From: Sulfurisphaera ohwakuensis
Lineage (GTDB): Archaea > Thermoproteota > Thermoprotei_A > Sulfolobales > Sulfolobaceae
Assembly: GCF_009729055.1 (NCBI RefSeq)
Contig: NZ_CP045484.1
Coordinates: 620,001 to 684,000 of the forward strand
DNA: 64,000 nt
Direction: 5' to 3'
The number at the start of each line of letters is the position of its first letter. The first letter of the stretch is position 1. Below are positions 25,827 through 35,206 of the stretch, in pieces. Position numbers and translations under genes: made by a program. The notes beneath the pieces were generated by a model. That model saw nothing but the letters and a program-made list of their open reading frames with translations. It did no database searches and had not been told where the DNA came from.

Positions 25827-26113
25827 AGAAATTAATAAAACTGCTGAAGGATAATAAGGAGTTAAATGTTGGAGTTAGGTTAGGGATTCTGCTAGGTCTT
25901 TATTATACTAGGTCTGCATGGTTTAAGGAATTGTTGGAAGCTACTGGGTTAAATAAGGCAGAACTATATCAGCACCTTAAGATCTTGCATAAGAGTGGAT
26001 ACGTGGAGATTAAATATATCCCTACAGTTGAAGGTAAGAGGTTGAAGGTTTTTATAACTAAAAAAGGGGATGAAGTAGTAAGGCAAGTCGTTGAACTGTT
26101 AAGGAAGAAGTAA
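25817..26113 (+). CDS. Winged-helix transcriptional regulator
   Basis: A 98-residue protein. NVGVRLGILLGLYYTRSAWF is helix 1, KELLEATGLNKAELYQHLKILHKSGYVEIK the helix-turn-helix with recognition helix, and GKRLKVFITKKGDEVVRQVV the wing and dimer helix. This is the ArsR/MarR-like HTH_34 shape common in Sulfolobus. It starts within the end of the membrane-protein gene after GAGG. It may bind the inverted repeats in front of the mini-genes; this is inference from position. Confidence 0.82.
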   Translation: MELEKLIKLLKDNKELNVGVRLGILLGLYYTRSAWFKELLEATGLNKAELYQHLKILHKSGYVEIKYIPTVEGKRLKVFITKKGDEVVRQVVELLRKK

Positions 26114-26246
26114 TCTTATCGCTTTAAGAAGTTTTAACCTTATGGGGGGTGTTCTCAAACAGTCATCTTATTCGACAATGAATAGTAAAATTATATTTGA
26201 CTAGAAATTTTATCGGATAATTATCTAGGTCTAGAGATAAATGGAA

Positions 26247-26419
26247 TAGCAGTTTACGTAAAATCCTAACGATAAGATAATTTTTAAATCATCAGCTTAA
26301 GTAATGAATATTGTTACTATGAAAACGATATAACTTATCCTATTCACTGAAATTAGATATAAGTATTAGAAAATTCTTTGTAAGAACTATCTTGTGCAAC
26401 GATTTTCCAATAAATGCTA
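26247..26419 (+). repeat. 173-bp MITE-like repeat, copy A
   Basis: Matches copy B at 63022-63194 over 173 positions with no gap and about seven substitutions by eye. The outer ends are TAGCAGTTTACGTAAAATC and, inverted, TAGCATTTATTGGAAAATC: an imperfect terminal repeat, 13 of 19 the same. It has no coding capacity. The ends share TAGCA with the ISC1217-like element at 18476. The right end cuts a tnpB remnant and supplies its TAG stop. Confidence 0.8.
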
Positions 26420-26823
26420 TTTGAGGTCCTTCAGATGGATGAGCTTCTCGCTTTCATCCAGCTCGTAACTGTCGTTCCTAATAATGATCATGAGTTTGTA
26501 TTTCCCGTTTTTGTCCTTCCAATAGCCTGGAGGTCTCGGTTCGAACCACTTTGGTAATTTCCCCTCCTTCTTTTCCTTAATTAATGAAAGGAAGCTTCTC
26601 CAGTCCTCGGTGTTCTTCCTAGCAACTTGTTGTGCGTTAACTTTTAGCATTTGTTTGTACTTTTCGTAAATCACCTTCTCAGTTTTTATCGAAATTCACT
26701 CTCTCCTCCTTCTTGAACTGTTGTATTCTTAACCAGTTGACCTCGTTCCAAAACTTGGCTTTTGTTATACCCAGTTCTTTTAGTTTCTCGTGGGTGTTCT
26801 TGTGTACGATGAGTTTATCTATG
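26417..26823 (-). pseudogene. tnpB: tnpB remnant of IS200/IS605 element
   Basis: An N-terminal TnpB stretch: VHKNTHEKLKELGITKAKFW, NEVNWLRIQQFKKEERVNF, then, after a frameshift in a run of A, KVIYEKYKQMLKVNAQQVAR and WFEPRPPGYWKDKNGKYKL. RuvC and zinc-ribbon parts are missing. The open frame 26417-26674 ends at a TAG given by the end of repeat copy A. Confidence 0.78.
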
Positions 26824-27226
26824 TTAGTCCTCTTTCATCCATTGTTCCTCGATGTATTTCTTTATTGTCTCGCTTGATAGGTTACCAGCTGTTGATACAA
26901 GGTAGTTTCTGGTACAGAGTTTTTCCTTCTGTATGTTTTCTTAGTTCTGGGAATTTCTTCAACACCAGCCTAGCTGACTTACCCTTGAAGTAGTTTGCTA
27001 GGTATGAGGGAGAATATCTGGGTGGGCAGTTTACGAAGAGGTGTATGTGGTCTGGCATTACTTCTAGGGCTATTATTTCGCAACCTAATTCTTCAGCAAT
27101 TGATTTTAAGACCTCTTTAGTATATTCAGCAACGTCTCCAATTAACACGTCTCTATGGTATTTTGGAATCCATACGAAATGGTAGTTGCATAGATATTTC
27201 GCATGCCTTGTTGATTTATATTCCAT
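26824..27226 (-). pseudogene. tnpA: TnpA (Y1 HUH transposase), frameshifted
   Basis: Starts STRHAKYLCNYHFVWIPKYH, with the HUH motif in MPDHIHLFVNC. The open frame stops after 114 residues at LPCINSW. In the next frame the sequence continues as LVSTAGNLSSETIKKYIEEQ, which holds the YIxxQ helix with the catalytic Tyr. So one frameshift near 26930-26945 removes the nucleophile and the gene is inactive unless the shift is bypassed. Confidence 0.85.
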
Positions 27227-27258
27227 AATACTTTAAAGTATTCAGATTTTAAAACTTT

Positions 27259-27283
27259 GCCCCGTCCCTAGAAGGGGTGAGGC
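27259..27283 (-). repeat. Left-end hairpin of IS200/IS605 element
   Basis: GCC, CCCT and AGGG, GGC arms form an interrupted stem around AGA, about 30 bases upstream of tnpA. This is the expected place for the transposase-binding hairpin. Confidence 0.6.
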
Positions 27284-27401
27284 TTGTCGTTCTTCTTGTC
27301 ATAATTAAGAGGAAAATATATATTAGAATCGTAGATCTTATTTAGCATTTAATAAGTGAAATTTGTAATGCATAAGAAAAAACAAGTTTTAATTTTCATG
27401 A

Positions 27402-28124
27402 TTAAGTAAAAGGAATAAATACCTTTTCTTTATTACTTTTCTCTATAATAAAACCATCTTCTCTGACAGAAATTTTGAACACGTCTCCTTTAGTTTCCTC
27501 ATAAATTTTAGATGCTTTCACTATTTTCATGAAAATTGAAATAGCTTCTGCTATTTTATCTAAACTCCATAAAGTCAAAGGAGCATTGAATCGTCTAAGT
27601 AAAAGTAAATCTTTGAATGTTTGACAGAAATTAAGTCCTAATAATTCACAATTTTTCTCTACTTCATCTGCAGATAATGGTATATCATAGTTTTCAATAC
27701 AACTTCTCCATTGTATTAAAGTCCTCAACGTTCTGTAAGAGTTTTCTAAACTACTTTTCTCGTCTCCTCTAAAAAATGCTAAAAGAGAAATTATGTAGAG
27801 AGCGATAACTGCTTTGCCTAATCTTTCACAACTCTTTTCTGTCTTCACAAACTTTACATTAGGTAGTTCCCCACATATTGGTTCCGATTTCATTATGTAT
27901 AAACATAAAGGATCCCCTTCTTTACATAAATTTTCTAACTGTTCTTTACTCAATACGACTGGTGAAAACCCTTCTGAAGCTAGTTCTAGTAGTAAAGTTT
28001 TATCCTCACTTATTGCTACGACGTTTATATCTGACAGTCCTTCCACATAATCTTTCTTTCCATAAGAGCCAAAATAACCTAAATATGAAGCTCTTGTGCA
28101 GAGTCCTTTTAAATTTTCACTCAC
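27402..28124 (-). CDS. Nucleotidyltransferase-fold protein, one catalytic Asp replaced
   Basis: The N-terminal block YFGSYGKKDYVEGLSDINVV fits the polymerase-beta-type nucleotidyltransferase motif (G-S ... D-x-D). The second acidic residue is Asn here (D32-I-N34), so metal binding may be weakened. The remaining residues (about 100-240) are helical, with RTLRTLIQWRSCIENYD and TLWSLDKIAEAISIFMKIV. Its partner and substrate are unknown. It diverges from aconitase with about 50 bases between starts. Confidence 0.65.
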   Translation of the reverse strand: MSENLKGLCTRASYLGYFGSYGKKDYVEGLSDINVVAISEDKTLLLELASEGFSPVVLSKEQLENLCKEGDPLCLYIMKSEPICGELPNVKFVKTEKSCERLGKAVIALYIISLLAFFRGDEKSSLENSYRTLRTLIQWRSCIENYDIPLSADEVEKNCELLGLNFCQTFKDLLLLRRFNAPLTLWSLDKIAEAISIFMKIVKASKIYEETKGDVFKISVREDGFIIEKSNKEKVFIPFT

Positions 28125-28173
28125 ACAAATATTTAATAACTGTACTTTTTAGCTTTAAGTGGTAGATTTATTC

Positions 28174-30726
28174 ATGCAATTTCAGATTTCTAAGTTGGAG
28201 GAAAATGTTCATTATTATCCGTTAAGTCAACTTGAACAATATGGTATAAATATTCGTAAATACCCCTATTCTATCAGAGTTCTAGTAGAAAATGTAATTA
28301 GAAATTTTGATGGAAAAAAGATTACTGAGGATGATTTAGAGGCCATATTAAAGTGGCAAGTAGGGAAGGAATTTTCATTTTTCCCTACTAGAGTTATCAT
28401 GCAAGATTACACTGGTGTACCATTACTTGTTGATCTAGCAGCAATGAGGGATGAAATGAAAAGAAAGGGTAAAGATCCAAAAATTGTTAACCCAGTTGTT
28501 CCAGCAGACTTAATAATTGATCATTCTATTCAAGTTGACTATTATGGCACTTCCTATGCCTTATCATGGAACATGAAGAAAGAATTTGAAAGAAATGAGG
28601 AAAGATACAAGTTTTTAAAATGGGCACAATTAAGCTTTAGGAATTTAAGGGTTATACCCCCTGGTAACGGAATAATTCATCAAATAAACTTAGAGTATTT
28701 AAGTAAAGTAATTGATATCAGAGAAGTAAAAGGAGTGCAGACAGCTTTCCCAGAAATAGTAATTGGGACAGATTCTCATACTACAATGGCTAATGGAATT
28801 AGTGTATTATCATGGGGTGTTGGAGGTTTAGAAGCTGAAGCTGTACTTTTAGGCGAACCTTATACAATGACAGTACCAGAAGTTATTGGAGTAAAATTAG
28901 TTGGTGAAATTAATGAGGGTGTAACTCCAACTGATATAGTTCTTTATATCACTGATATTTTGAGGAAAAAAGGAGTTGTAGGTAAATTTGTTGAATTCTT
29001 TGGTCCTTCATTATCAAAACTCTCTGTACCAGATAGGGCTACTATAGCTAACATGGCTCCGGAGTATGGTGCCACTGTGGGTTACTTCCCGATAGATTCA
29101 CAGACTTTAAAATACTTAGCTGGTACCGGAAGAGATTATAGAATAGTTGAAACATACGCAAAATCTCAGGGATTATTCTATGATGAAGTTCCTAATTATA
29201 CAGAAGTCGTTGAGATAGATCTAAGTAAAATTGAACCTTCTGTTGCTGGTCCTAGAAATCCAGATGAGAGAGTTCCGTTAAGGGAGATGAAAAAGAGAAA
29301 TGAGAAGAAGGAGAAAAAGAGAGGAAGTATAGTAAGTGATAATGATGTTGTATTAACTGCAATAACCAGTTGTACAAATACATCAAATCCAACAGTTATG
29401 ATTGGTGCTGGATTATTAGCTAAGAAGGCTGTAGAACATGGTTTAAGAGTTAAACCCTATGTAAAGACTAGTACTGCACCAGGATCACCAGTTGTTGTAG
29501 AATATCTTAAGGAATCTGGTTTACTCCCATATCTTGAGGCATTAGGTTTTCATATTGTCGGATTTGGCTGTACAACATGTATTGGTAATGCAGGACCTTT
29601 ACCTAAAGTAGTAGAGGAAGATGTAAAGAAATATGGGCTAGAAGTTTATGGTGTAATTAGTGGTAATAGAAATTTTGAAGGAAGAGTAAATCCTCTTCTT
29701 AAAGGAGTTTATTTAGCTTCACCAATCCTAGTTGTTGCTTATGCACTAGCCGGGAGAATTGATATTGATTTTGATAACGAACCAATTGGTTACGATCCTA
29801 ACGGTATACCAGTTTACTTAAAAGATATTTGGCCTTCTCTTCATGAAATTAGTGAGTATATTAATCTTTCTCTTAATCCAGAACTTTATAAGAAAAGGTA
29901 TGAGAAAATATTTGAAGGAGATGAGAATTGGAAATCACTAAAGGTTAGTGAGAGTGAGACTTACAGTTGGGATTCTAGCTCAACATATATAAAAGAACCC
30001 CCATGGTTTATTTTACCAACCTCTAAACTTGATGATATATTGAACGCAAGAATTTTACTTTTACTTGGCGATAAAGTAACTACTGATCATATTTCTCCAG
30101 CTGGTCCAATACTAGAAGATTCAATTGCTGGGAAATATTTAAGACAATTGGGAGTTAAGGAGTTAAATACTTATGGTGCTAGGAGAGGAAACCATGAAGT
30201 AATGATAAGAGGAGGATTTGCAAATCCCAAGCTTAAGAATCTCCTAGTTGATAGGGAGGGTGGATATACTAAGCATTTCCCAGATGGCAAAGTAATGAGT
30301 GTTTACGAAGCTTCTGAGTTATATAAGAGTGAAGGAGTACCTCTAGTAGTTGTTGCTGGTAAGCAATATGGCTCTGGGAGTTCAAGAGATTGGGCTGCTA
30401 AAGTCACGGCATTATTAGGTATTAAAGCTGTATTAGCTGAGAGTTTCGAAAGGATTCACAGAAGTAACTTGGTAGCTATGGGAGTTTTACCAATCCAAAT
30501 ACCAGACTGGAGATCATTAGGTATAAAAGGTGATGAGGTTGTAAATATTTACGGTTTGAAGGAGTTAACGCCAAAGAAAAAGGTTAAGATTGAATTTAAA
30601 TCTTCAAGTGGTGAAGTGAAAGTCATAGAAGGCTTAGTAAGAGTTGATACTAATGTTGAATTAGAATACGTACGTGAAGGTGGGGTTTTAAAGTATGTCA
30701 TGAATAAATTATTATATGAAAGTTAG
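28174..30726 (+). CDS. acnA: Aconitate hydratase (AcnA type)
   Basis: An 850-residue AcnA/IRP-type aconitase. The three cluster cysteines are in [16 protein letters not shown] and [24 protein letters not shown] and the C-terminal [17 protein letters not shown] swivel-domain motif are present. It isomerises citrate to isocitrate in the oxidative citric-acid cycle. ATG 28174 ([12 protein letters not shown]) is preferred; a GTG at 28159 would add five residues. It overlaps the FAU-1 gene by 11 nt at its end. Confidence 0.95.
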   Translation: MQFQISKLEENVHYYPLSQLEQYGINIRKYPYSIRVLVENVIRNFDGKKITEDDLEAILKWQVGKEFSFFPTRVIMQDYTGVPLLVDLAAMRDEMKRKGKDPKIVNPVVPADLIIDHSIQVDYYGTSYALSWNMKKEFERNEERYKFLKWAQLSFRNLRVIPPGNGIIHQINLEYLSKVIDIREVKGVQTAFPEIVIGTDSHTTMANGISVLSWGVGGLEAEAVLLGEPYTMTVPEVIGVKLVGEINEGVTPTDIVLYITDILRKKGVVGKFVEFFGPSLSKLSVPDRATIANMAPEYGATVGYFPIDSQTLKYLAGTGRDYRIVETYAKSQGLFYDEVPNYTEVVEIDLSKIEPSVAGPRNPDERVPLREMKKRNEKKEKKRGSIVSDNDVVLTAITSCTNTSNPTVMIGAGLLAKKAVEHGLRVKPYVKTSTAPGSPVVVEYLKESGLLPYLEALGFHIVGFGCTTCIGNAGPLPKVVEEDVKKYGLEVYGVISGNRNFEGRVNPLLKGVYLASPILVVAYALAGRIDIDFDNEPIGYDPNGIPVYLKDIWPSLHEISEYINLSLNPELYKKRYEKIFEGDENWKSLKVSESETYSWDSSSTYIKEPPWFILPTSKLDDILNARILLLLGDKVTTDHISPAGPILEDSIAGKYLRQLGVKELNTYGARRGNHEVMIRGGFANPKLKNLLVDREGGYTKHFPDGKVMSVYEASELYKSEGVPLVVVAGKQYGSGSSRDWAAKVTALLGIKAVLAESFERIHRSNLVAMGVLPIQIPDWRSLGIKGDEVVNIYGLKELTPKKKVKIEFKSSSGEVKVIEGLVRVDTNVELEYVREGGVLKYVMNKLLYES

Positions 30727-31954
30727 AATTAGAGGCATTTACGCTACAGCCCTAACAAAATTATTTTTAGATAATGGTTTTGAAATTGTTCAAGCCACTC
30801 CACAAATCTCTGAGCGTTTTTCTCTTCCTATTAAAGACGAACCCTCAGATGTTACAGTTAAAGACGGAAATGATAAGGGAGAATTAATTAGTATTGGAGA
30901 GGATATTTATTCATTTTTACGTAAAACTTTTCAGACTTCTTTTGTATGGAAATCACCAGTTAAACTCTATTCAGTAATTGAAACTAATAACTGTAAGTTT
31001 ATGGACTATCAAGTTGAGCCTTGTTTAGATAAGGGATTAGTGGTTAAACCACCAACTGAGGGAAGAGTTATTTTATCATCTCCTAAAGCAGTCGGTAAAT
31101 ATTCTATGGTTTGGAGAGGAGATGGTAAAACATTCTTTTCAGAACATATAAGAGATAGAGAGGAAAAAACAAGACTTCTGTCTATAAGTATTCCATTTAA
31201 TAAGAAAGGGTATAATGTAAAATGGAGGAGTAATGCTCCTTTTGCAAACAATATTGTTCTTAAAGAAGAATTGGAAAAATTAGCAATGAGGTTTGATAAT
31301 GACGATTTTAGGCAACAAGGTGAAGATTTCATAAAAGTTACGGTGTCTTTAGAAGATAAAATTATGTTAGATGAAATCAGAAAAAAGGTATTACCCAATA
31401 CTATTAAATTTCATCATATGTTAAAAATGTCTTTTTCGAATGAAGTTGATGAAATTGAGCAAACCTCTATGAATAATGAAGAATTGTTAGATAAACTCAT
31501 TACTGAATATATGAAGATTGAACATATTAAACCAGATGGTAGAAAGTTTGAGCTAAAAGAAGGTAAGGTTATATATAAAGAGGTTAACTCAGACTATTAT
31601 ATCGTTAGATTAATGAGAGTCTTTTCAAGAGAAGGAATTTATGACGGGCTAAATGTTAAGAAAGAGGAAGGAGATTACGATATTGTTGAGTTTGATTCAA
31701 GAAAATGGTATCAGATCCACAGATATTATAATAAGGATGGTAAGTTGAAGGGGATTTATGTTAACATTTCCACACCGCCAGAATTACTCAGAGGTAAATT
31801 AAGGTATCTTGATTTAGAGGTTGATGTTGTTAAAGTAGGAGACGAAGTTAGGATCATTGATTTAGAGGAATTAGAAAAGAACAAAGATATCATAGGAGAG
31901 ACAATGTATAAAAAAATATTTACCATAATAGAAGAAGTTAAAAAGATTCTTTAA
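30716..31954 (+). CDS. FAU-1-type ribonuclease / RNA-binding protein
   Basis: The N-terminal S1-like start [17 protein letters not shown] is followed by a long RNase E/G-like part ([20 protein letters not shown]) and a C-terminal DUF402 domain with [20 protein letters not shown] and [12 protein letters not shown]. This is the archaeal FAU-1 family, known to bind A/U-rich RNA and linked to rRNA processing. The 412-residue length is usual. It overlaps acnA by 11 nt, so it is co-transcribed. Its stop overlaps, by three bases, the convergent AbrB-type gene. Confidence 0.85.
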   Translation: MKVRIRGIYATALTKLFLDNGFEIVQATPQISERFSLPIKDEPSDVTVKDGNDKGELISIGEDIYSFLRKTFQTSFVWKSPVKLYSVIETNNCKFMDYQVEPCLDKGLVVKPPTEGRVILSSPKAVGKYSMVWRGDGKTFFSEHIRDREEKTRLLSISIPFNKKGYNVKWRSNAPFANNIVLKEELEKLAMRFDNDDFRQQGEDFIKVTVSLEDKIMLDEIRKKVLPNTIKFHHMLKMSFSNEVDEIEQTSMNNEELLDKLITEYMKIEHIKPDGRKFELKEGKVIYKEVNSDYYIVRLMRVFSREGIYDGLNVKKEEGDYDIVEFDSRKWYQIHRYYNKDGKLKGIYVNISTPPELLRGKLRYLDLEVDVVKVGDEVRIIDLEELEKNKDIIGETMYKKIFTIIEEVKKIL

Positions 31955-32124
31955 AGTTTTTCTAATTCTTCTCTACTGATAGGAATAATTTTAACAACAT
32001 TCTCATTCTCGTCATATATCACTCTAACTAAATCTCCTTCTCTTACTTTAACTTTTTGTCTTATTCTAGCTGGTATTGTAACCTGGAAATTTCTTGAGAC
32101 CTTTACAATATCTTCAACTGGCAT
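31951..32124 (-). CDS. AbrB/SpoVT-type DNA-binding protein (57 aa)
   Basis: A small protein: [20 protein letters not shown], then [20 protein letters not shown] and a charged tail [22 protein letters not shown] is the AbrB swapped-hairpin signature. It acts as a dimeric DNA-binding protein, either as a transcription factor or as an antitoxin; no toxin gene lies next to it. It converges on the FAU-1 gene with a 4-base tail overlap. Confidence 0.85.
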   Translation of the reverse strand: MPVEDIVKVSRNFQVTIPARIRQKVKVREGDLVRVIYDENENVVKIIPISREELEKL

Positions 32125-32210
32125 ATTTACTTCCAGATAAATTATTATCTATTGGTTAAAAAACTTTTATATAATAATTATTCTGAAACTTTGCTCCTTC
32201 TATTTTTTAC

Positions 32211-33347
32211 TTACGATCTTAACTTCTTTGTTGCCTCACTGGTAATAATCTTTTTAGTCTGTTCAACATTACCTAATCTTCTCGTTGTTTCAATACTTTG
32301 CTGAAGTCTTCTTGTAGTTTCCATTAGTTCAATTCTTCTAGTCTGTTCAGCTAATTGACTCATTTGCTGCAAAGTTCTAGTTGCTTCAGCTAAGTTATTT
32401 GAATTTACTTGAGTAACTAACTTATTCATTAATTCATAATATTGGTATTCATTAAGAATATCGTTGTTAATACCACTTAAAAATACTTGAGAATTAGAGG
32501 CTGGCGTTACTTGACTAACTGCTATAATGTTTTCTGTTCTATTGGTAGCTGGATCTTCATAAGTTACTCTTACATTTAATATATTTCCATTAAAGTTTGG
32601 TGGAATAGAGGTTTCACCAAATATTCTAACAACCCCTTCTATAGCTCCTAATTTAACTGGTGGTCCAGAATAGTTTAGTAATTTAATTGGTGATGGTGAG
32701 TTTATTTCTACTATAACATTTTTAGCACCTACTTGAGTAACAGCGGCTTGAGGCAAAGAATTAGCTATTTCCATTGGATCTTGAATATGGTTAAGAATAC
32801 CGCCAGTTTTATCTGCTAAAATCTTAAGTAACTGCTCATTATAATCATCACCAATACCAAATGAGATTACTTTAAACCCATCTGGGAATTGAAGTTTTTC
32901 GTATGCGTCAGTATTTGTTAAATCGGTTGGATTACCGTCTGTTAATAAAATAATATAACCCGGCATCTCATGCTTTTTAGCTATTTGAATAGCGGTTGAC
33001 AAGGCAGTATATAATACGGTGTTACCTTGAGCAGTTACACTAGAAATTGTCTCACCTACAGACCCTGAGGTATCTGCGAATTCAATTAAAGTATTTACTG
33101 TAGAAGAAAATGTAATAAATGTAATTTTATTTCCTGGAGGAATTTTATTTAATAACTGTAAGGCACCTTGTTTTGCCGTCTCTATCTTAATTCCAGCCAT
33201 GGATCCAGAGGTATCTAATAAGATTATATAATGAAATCCAGTTGCAACAGATACTCGTTCTGGAACTAAAATTAATCTAAAAACTCCCCTAACTGGTGAT
33301 GTAAAAGAATACTTATGACTAAACTCTAATCTAGCTGATATTGTCAA
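32211..33347 (-). CDS. VWA-domain protein 1
   Basis: A von Willebrand A domain with intact MIDAS: ILLDTSGSMAGIK (DxSxS), a Thr in QGNTVLYTA and IILLTDGNPTD. It continues with a beta-rich part, then a C-terminal Thr-rich helical tail with repeated ETTRRL / EQTRRIEL / EQTKKI units. These ETTRRL-like threonines may be phosphorylated and read by FHA domains (inference). Start TTG 33347 is chosen: GGTGA lies six nt upstream and the start MTISARLEFSHKYS matches MTISLKIKSSHSYV of the neighbour at 34096. Confidence 0.88.
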   Translation of the reverse strand: MTISARLEFSHKYSFTSPVRGVFRLILVPERVSVATGFHYIILLDTSGSMAGIKIETAKQGALQLLNKIPPGNKITFITFSSTVNTLIEFADTSGSVGETISSVTAQGNTVLYTALSTAIQIAKKHEMPGYIILLTDGNPTDLTNTDAYEKLQFPDGFKVISFGIGDDYNEQLLKILADKTGGILNHIQDPMEIANSLPQAAVTQVGAKNVIVEINSPSPIKLLNYSGPPVKLGAIEGVVRIFGETSIPPNFNGNILNVRVTYEDPATNRTENIIAVSQVTPASNSQVFLSGINNDILNEYQYYELMNKLVTQVNSNNLAEATRTLQQMSQLAEQTRRIELMETTRRLQQSIETTRRLGNVEQTKKIITSEATKKLRS

Positions 33348-33363
33348 AAAAATCACCCAACTT

Positions 33364-34035
33364 TTATTCAGCCACAACTTTTACAATAGTCTGATTTCCA
33401 AGTTTTATTATCGTATTGGGACTAATTTTTTGTTTTCCTTTAACTGGTTGAAACAGTTTCCCATCATAAATATAAGTTCCATTTGTACTATTAAGATCCT
33501 CAATATAAAGTTCTCCTCCTTCAAGTGAAATTACTGCATGCCTTCTTGATACTTCCGGATCAGGAACTATAATAACATTCTCCGGACTTCTTCCAACTGA
33601 AATAGATGGAAATATATCAAAGCTTAGGGGTATCTTTTGATTAATTAATCCAGCATAAGGTGTTTGGATGAAGAGTAGATAATATTTTTGCGTTACTTGT
33701 TGAGCAGGAGGTACTATTTGGCCTGGTGGAGTTGTTGGTGGTGGAGGTGTAACAACTTGTTGTTGAATAGCTGGCGTTGAAACAGGTTGTTGTGGAGAAG
33801 GCGGCACTTGACCTACATCTGTCGGTGGTGGAGGTGTAACAACTTGTTGTTGGGCTTCAACTTGTGGGGATGGATTTTGTTGTAGTGATTGTTCATGTGG
33901 TGGTGGAGGTGGTGTTTGAGTTATTTGTTGTGGCGGAGTAGTTTGAGTTTCTGCAGGCTTTTGAGCACCACATTTAATACAAAAACTTGCATCATCAGCA
34001 TTCTCATATCCACAAACGGGACATTTCCATGGCAT
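33364..34035 (-). CDS. Zinc-ribbon and FHA-domain protein
   Basis: It opens with a zinc ribbon, MPWKCPVCGYENADDASFC then IKCG. A Pro/Gln-rich linker follows with repeats QQVVTPPPPT (about residues 35-115). A C-terminal FHA domain holds ISVGRSPENVIIVPDPEVSR and RRHAVISLEGGELYIEDLNS then TNGTYIYDG. FHA domains bind phosphothreonine, so the protein likely links kinases to the Thr-rich tails of the neighbouring VWA proteins. ATG 34035 begins at the zinc ribbon; an upstream GTG at 34077 would add 14 residues. It is in one operon with VWA protein 1. Confidence 0.9.
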   Translation of the reverse strand: MPWKCPVCGYENADDASFCIKCGAQKPAETQTTPPQQITQTPPPPPHEQSLQQNPSPQVEAQQQVVTPPPPTDVGQVPPSPQQPVSTPAIQQQVVTPPPPTTPPGQIVPPAQQVTQKYYLLFIQTPYAGLINQKIPLSFDIFPSISVGRSPENVIIVPDPEVSRRHAVISLEGGELYIEDLNSTNGTYIYDGKLFQPVKGKQKISPNTIIKLGNQTIVKVVAE

Positions 34036-34095
34036 ACATAAAGTATTTTGTATAAAAGTATTTATAGTTTTACTCACGTAATATTCATAGTAGAA

Positions 34096-35178
34096 ATGAC
34101 TATAAGTCTAAAAATTAAATCCTCACACAGCTATGTTAGTATTGAAAAACCTACTCAAATTAGCCTTATAATTAGGATTGTTCCTGAGACTTTTGTTCAA
34201 TTTACTGGTATTCACTATGTAATTCTTATTGATAATAGTCCTTCTATGCGTAAAGACAATAAGTTAGATGTTGCTATAGCTGCTGCAAATAAACTTTCTT
34301 ATGAGATTCCACCCGGAAACTATATTTCAATTTATCTTTTCTCTAATGATTTAGAGAAAATTTATGAAGGTCCATCAGGTAATCCTATAGCTTTGCAAAA
34401 TGTTAAGAAAGGATATACTACGAATTTACATAAAGCCCTAAGTAAAATTTTACAACAGTTAGCTTATGTTCAATTACCAGTTAAATTGATTATATTATCT
34501 GATGGTAAACCGACTGATAAGAGAAATGTAAAGGAGTATGAGGGACTTCAAGTACCCCCAAACGTTCAGATTATTTCGATCGGAATCGGAAGAGATTATA
34601 ATGAAGTCATATTAAAAAGAATGGCCGACAAAGGTTCTGGAGTATATTATCATATAGAAGACCCCACTCAACTACCATCAGTATTTGCTCAACAAAAGGT
34701 TAGTGAAGTTGCTGGCTATAATTTTGTCTTAAATGTTCCACCAGGTTTTGAGGTTATTAACTATGAGGTTCCAGTAAATATTCCAATAATTGATAGGACT
34801 ATATCGATTTATGCAATTGGAACAATACCTCCTGGAACTCAGCCAGTTCAACTATTATTTACTGGAAGTTATTACGATCCAGCTAAAAGGATTAACGTTA
34901 CTATTAATGAGCAACTAATTATACCAAGAGGTAATGAGGTTCAAGTTACACAAGGTGTAAATCAAGGTATTTTATCTGAGGTCAGATACTATAGCCTGCT
35001 TAAACAATATAGTAACGCTATAGCTAGTGGGAGTAAAGATGCTACTGTGATAGCACAAGAGCTTAAAGTAGCAGCAGAGCAAACAAGAAGGGAAGATTTA
35101 ATAGAAGAAACTAGAAGGCTTACTGGTGATTCAAAGACAGATTTATCTGAAGTTACGAGAACTATGAGAAAAAGTTAA
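34096..35178 (+). CDS. VWA-domain protein 2
   Basis: A paralogue of the VWA gene at 32211. The MIDAS is ILIDNSPSMRKDNK (DxSxS), with Thr in KGYTTNLHKA and LIILSDGKPTD. The tail has EQTRREDLIEETRRLTG and SEVTRTMRKS, again Thr-flanked by basic residues. ATG 34096 gives MTISLKIKSSHSYV, equal in position to its paralogue. It is transcribed divergently from the FHA gene across about 60 bases, so the three probably share regulation. Confidence 0.9.
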   Translation: MTISLKIKSSHSYVSIEKPTQISLIIRIVPETFVQFTGIHYVILIDNSPSMRKDNKLDVAIAAANKLSYEIPPGNYISIYLFSNDLEKIYEGPSGNPIALQNVKKGYTTNLHKALSKILQQLAYVQLPVKLIILSDGKPTDKRNVKEYEGLQVPPNVQIISIGIGRDYNEVILKRMADKGSGVYYHIEDPTQLPSVFAQQKVSEVAGYNFVLNVPPGFEVINYEVPVNIPIIDRTISIYAIGTIPPGTQPVQLLFTGSYYDPAKRINVTINEQLIIPRGNEVQVTQGVNQGILSEVRYYSLLKQYSNAIASGSKDATVIAQELKVAAEQTRREDLIEETRRLTGDSKTDLSEVTRTMRKS

Positions 35179-35206
35179 AAGGAAATATGATTGATTTTTG
35201 TGTGGT

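Larger units (their letters stand above)
26417..27290 (-). mobile_element. Broken IS200/IS605 element
   Basis: Contains a left-end hairpin (27259-27283), a frameshifted tnpA and the N-terminal part of tnpB, cut by repeat copy A. The right end is lost. Confidence 0.8.

Noticed and set aside
26156-26216. Short + strand ORF starting ATGGGGGGTG after the winged-helix gene
   Set aside because: Only about 20 codons, no leader-like part, no ribosome site.
33700-33960. Repeated GGTGGTGGAGGTGTAACAAC-like units, looked at as a tandem DNA repeat
   Set aside because: They code for the Pro/Gln linker of the FHA protein and need no other explanation.
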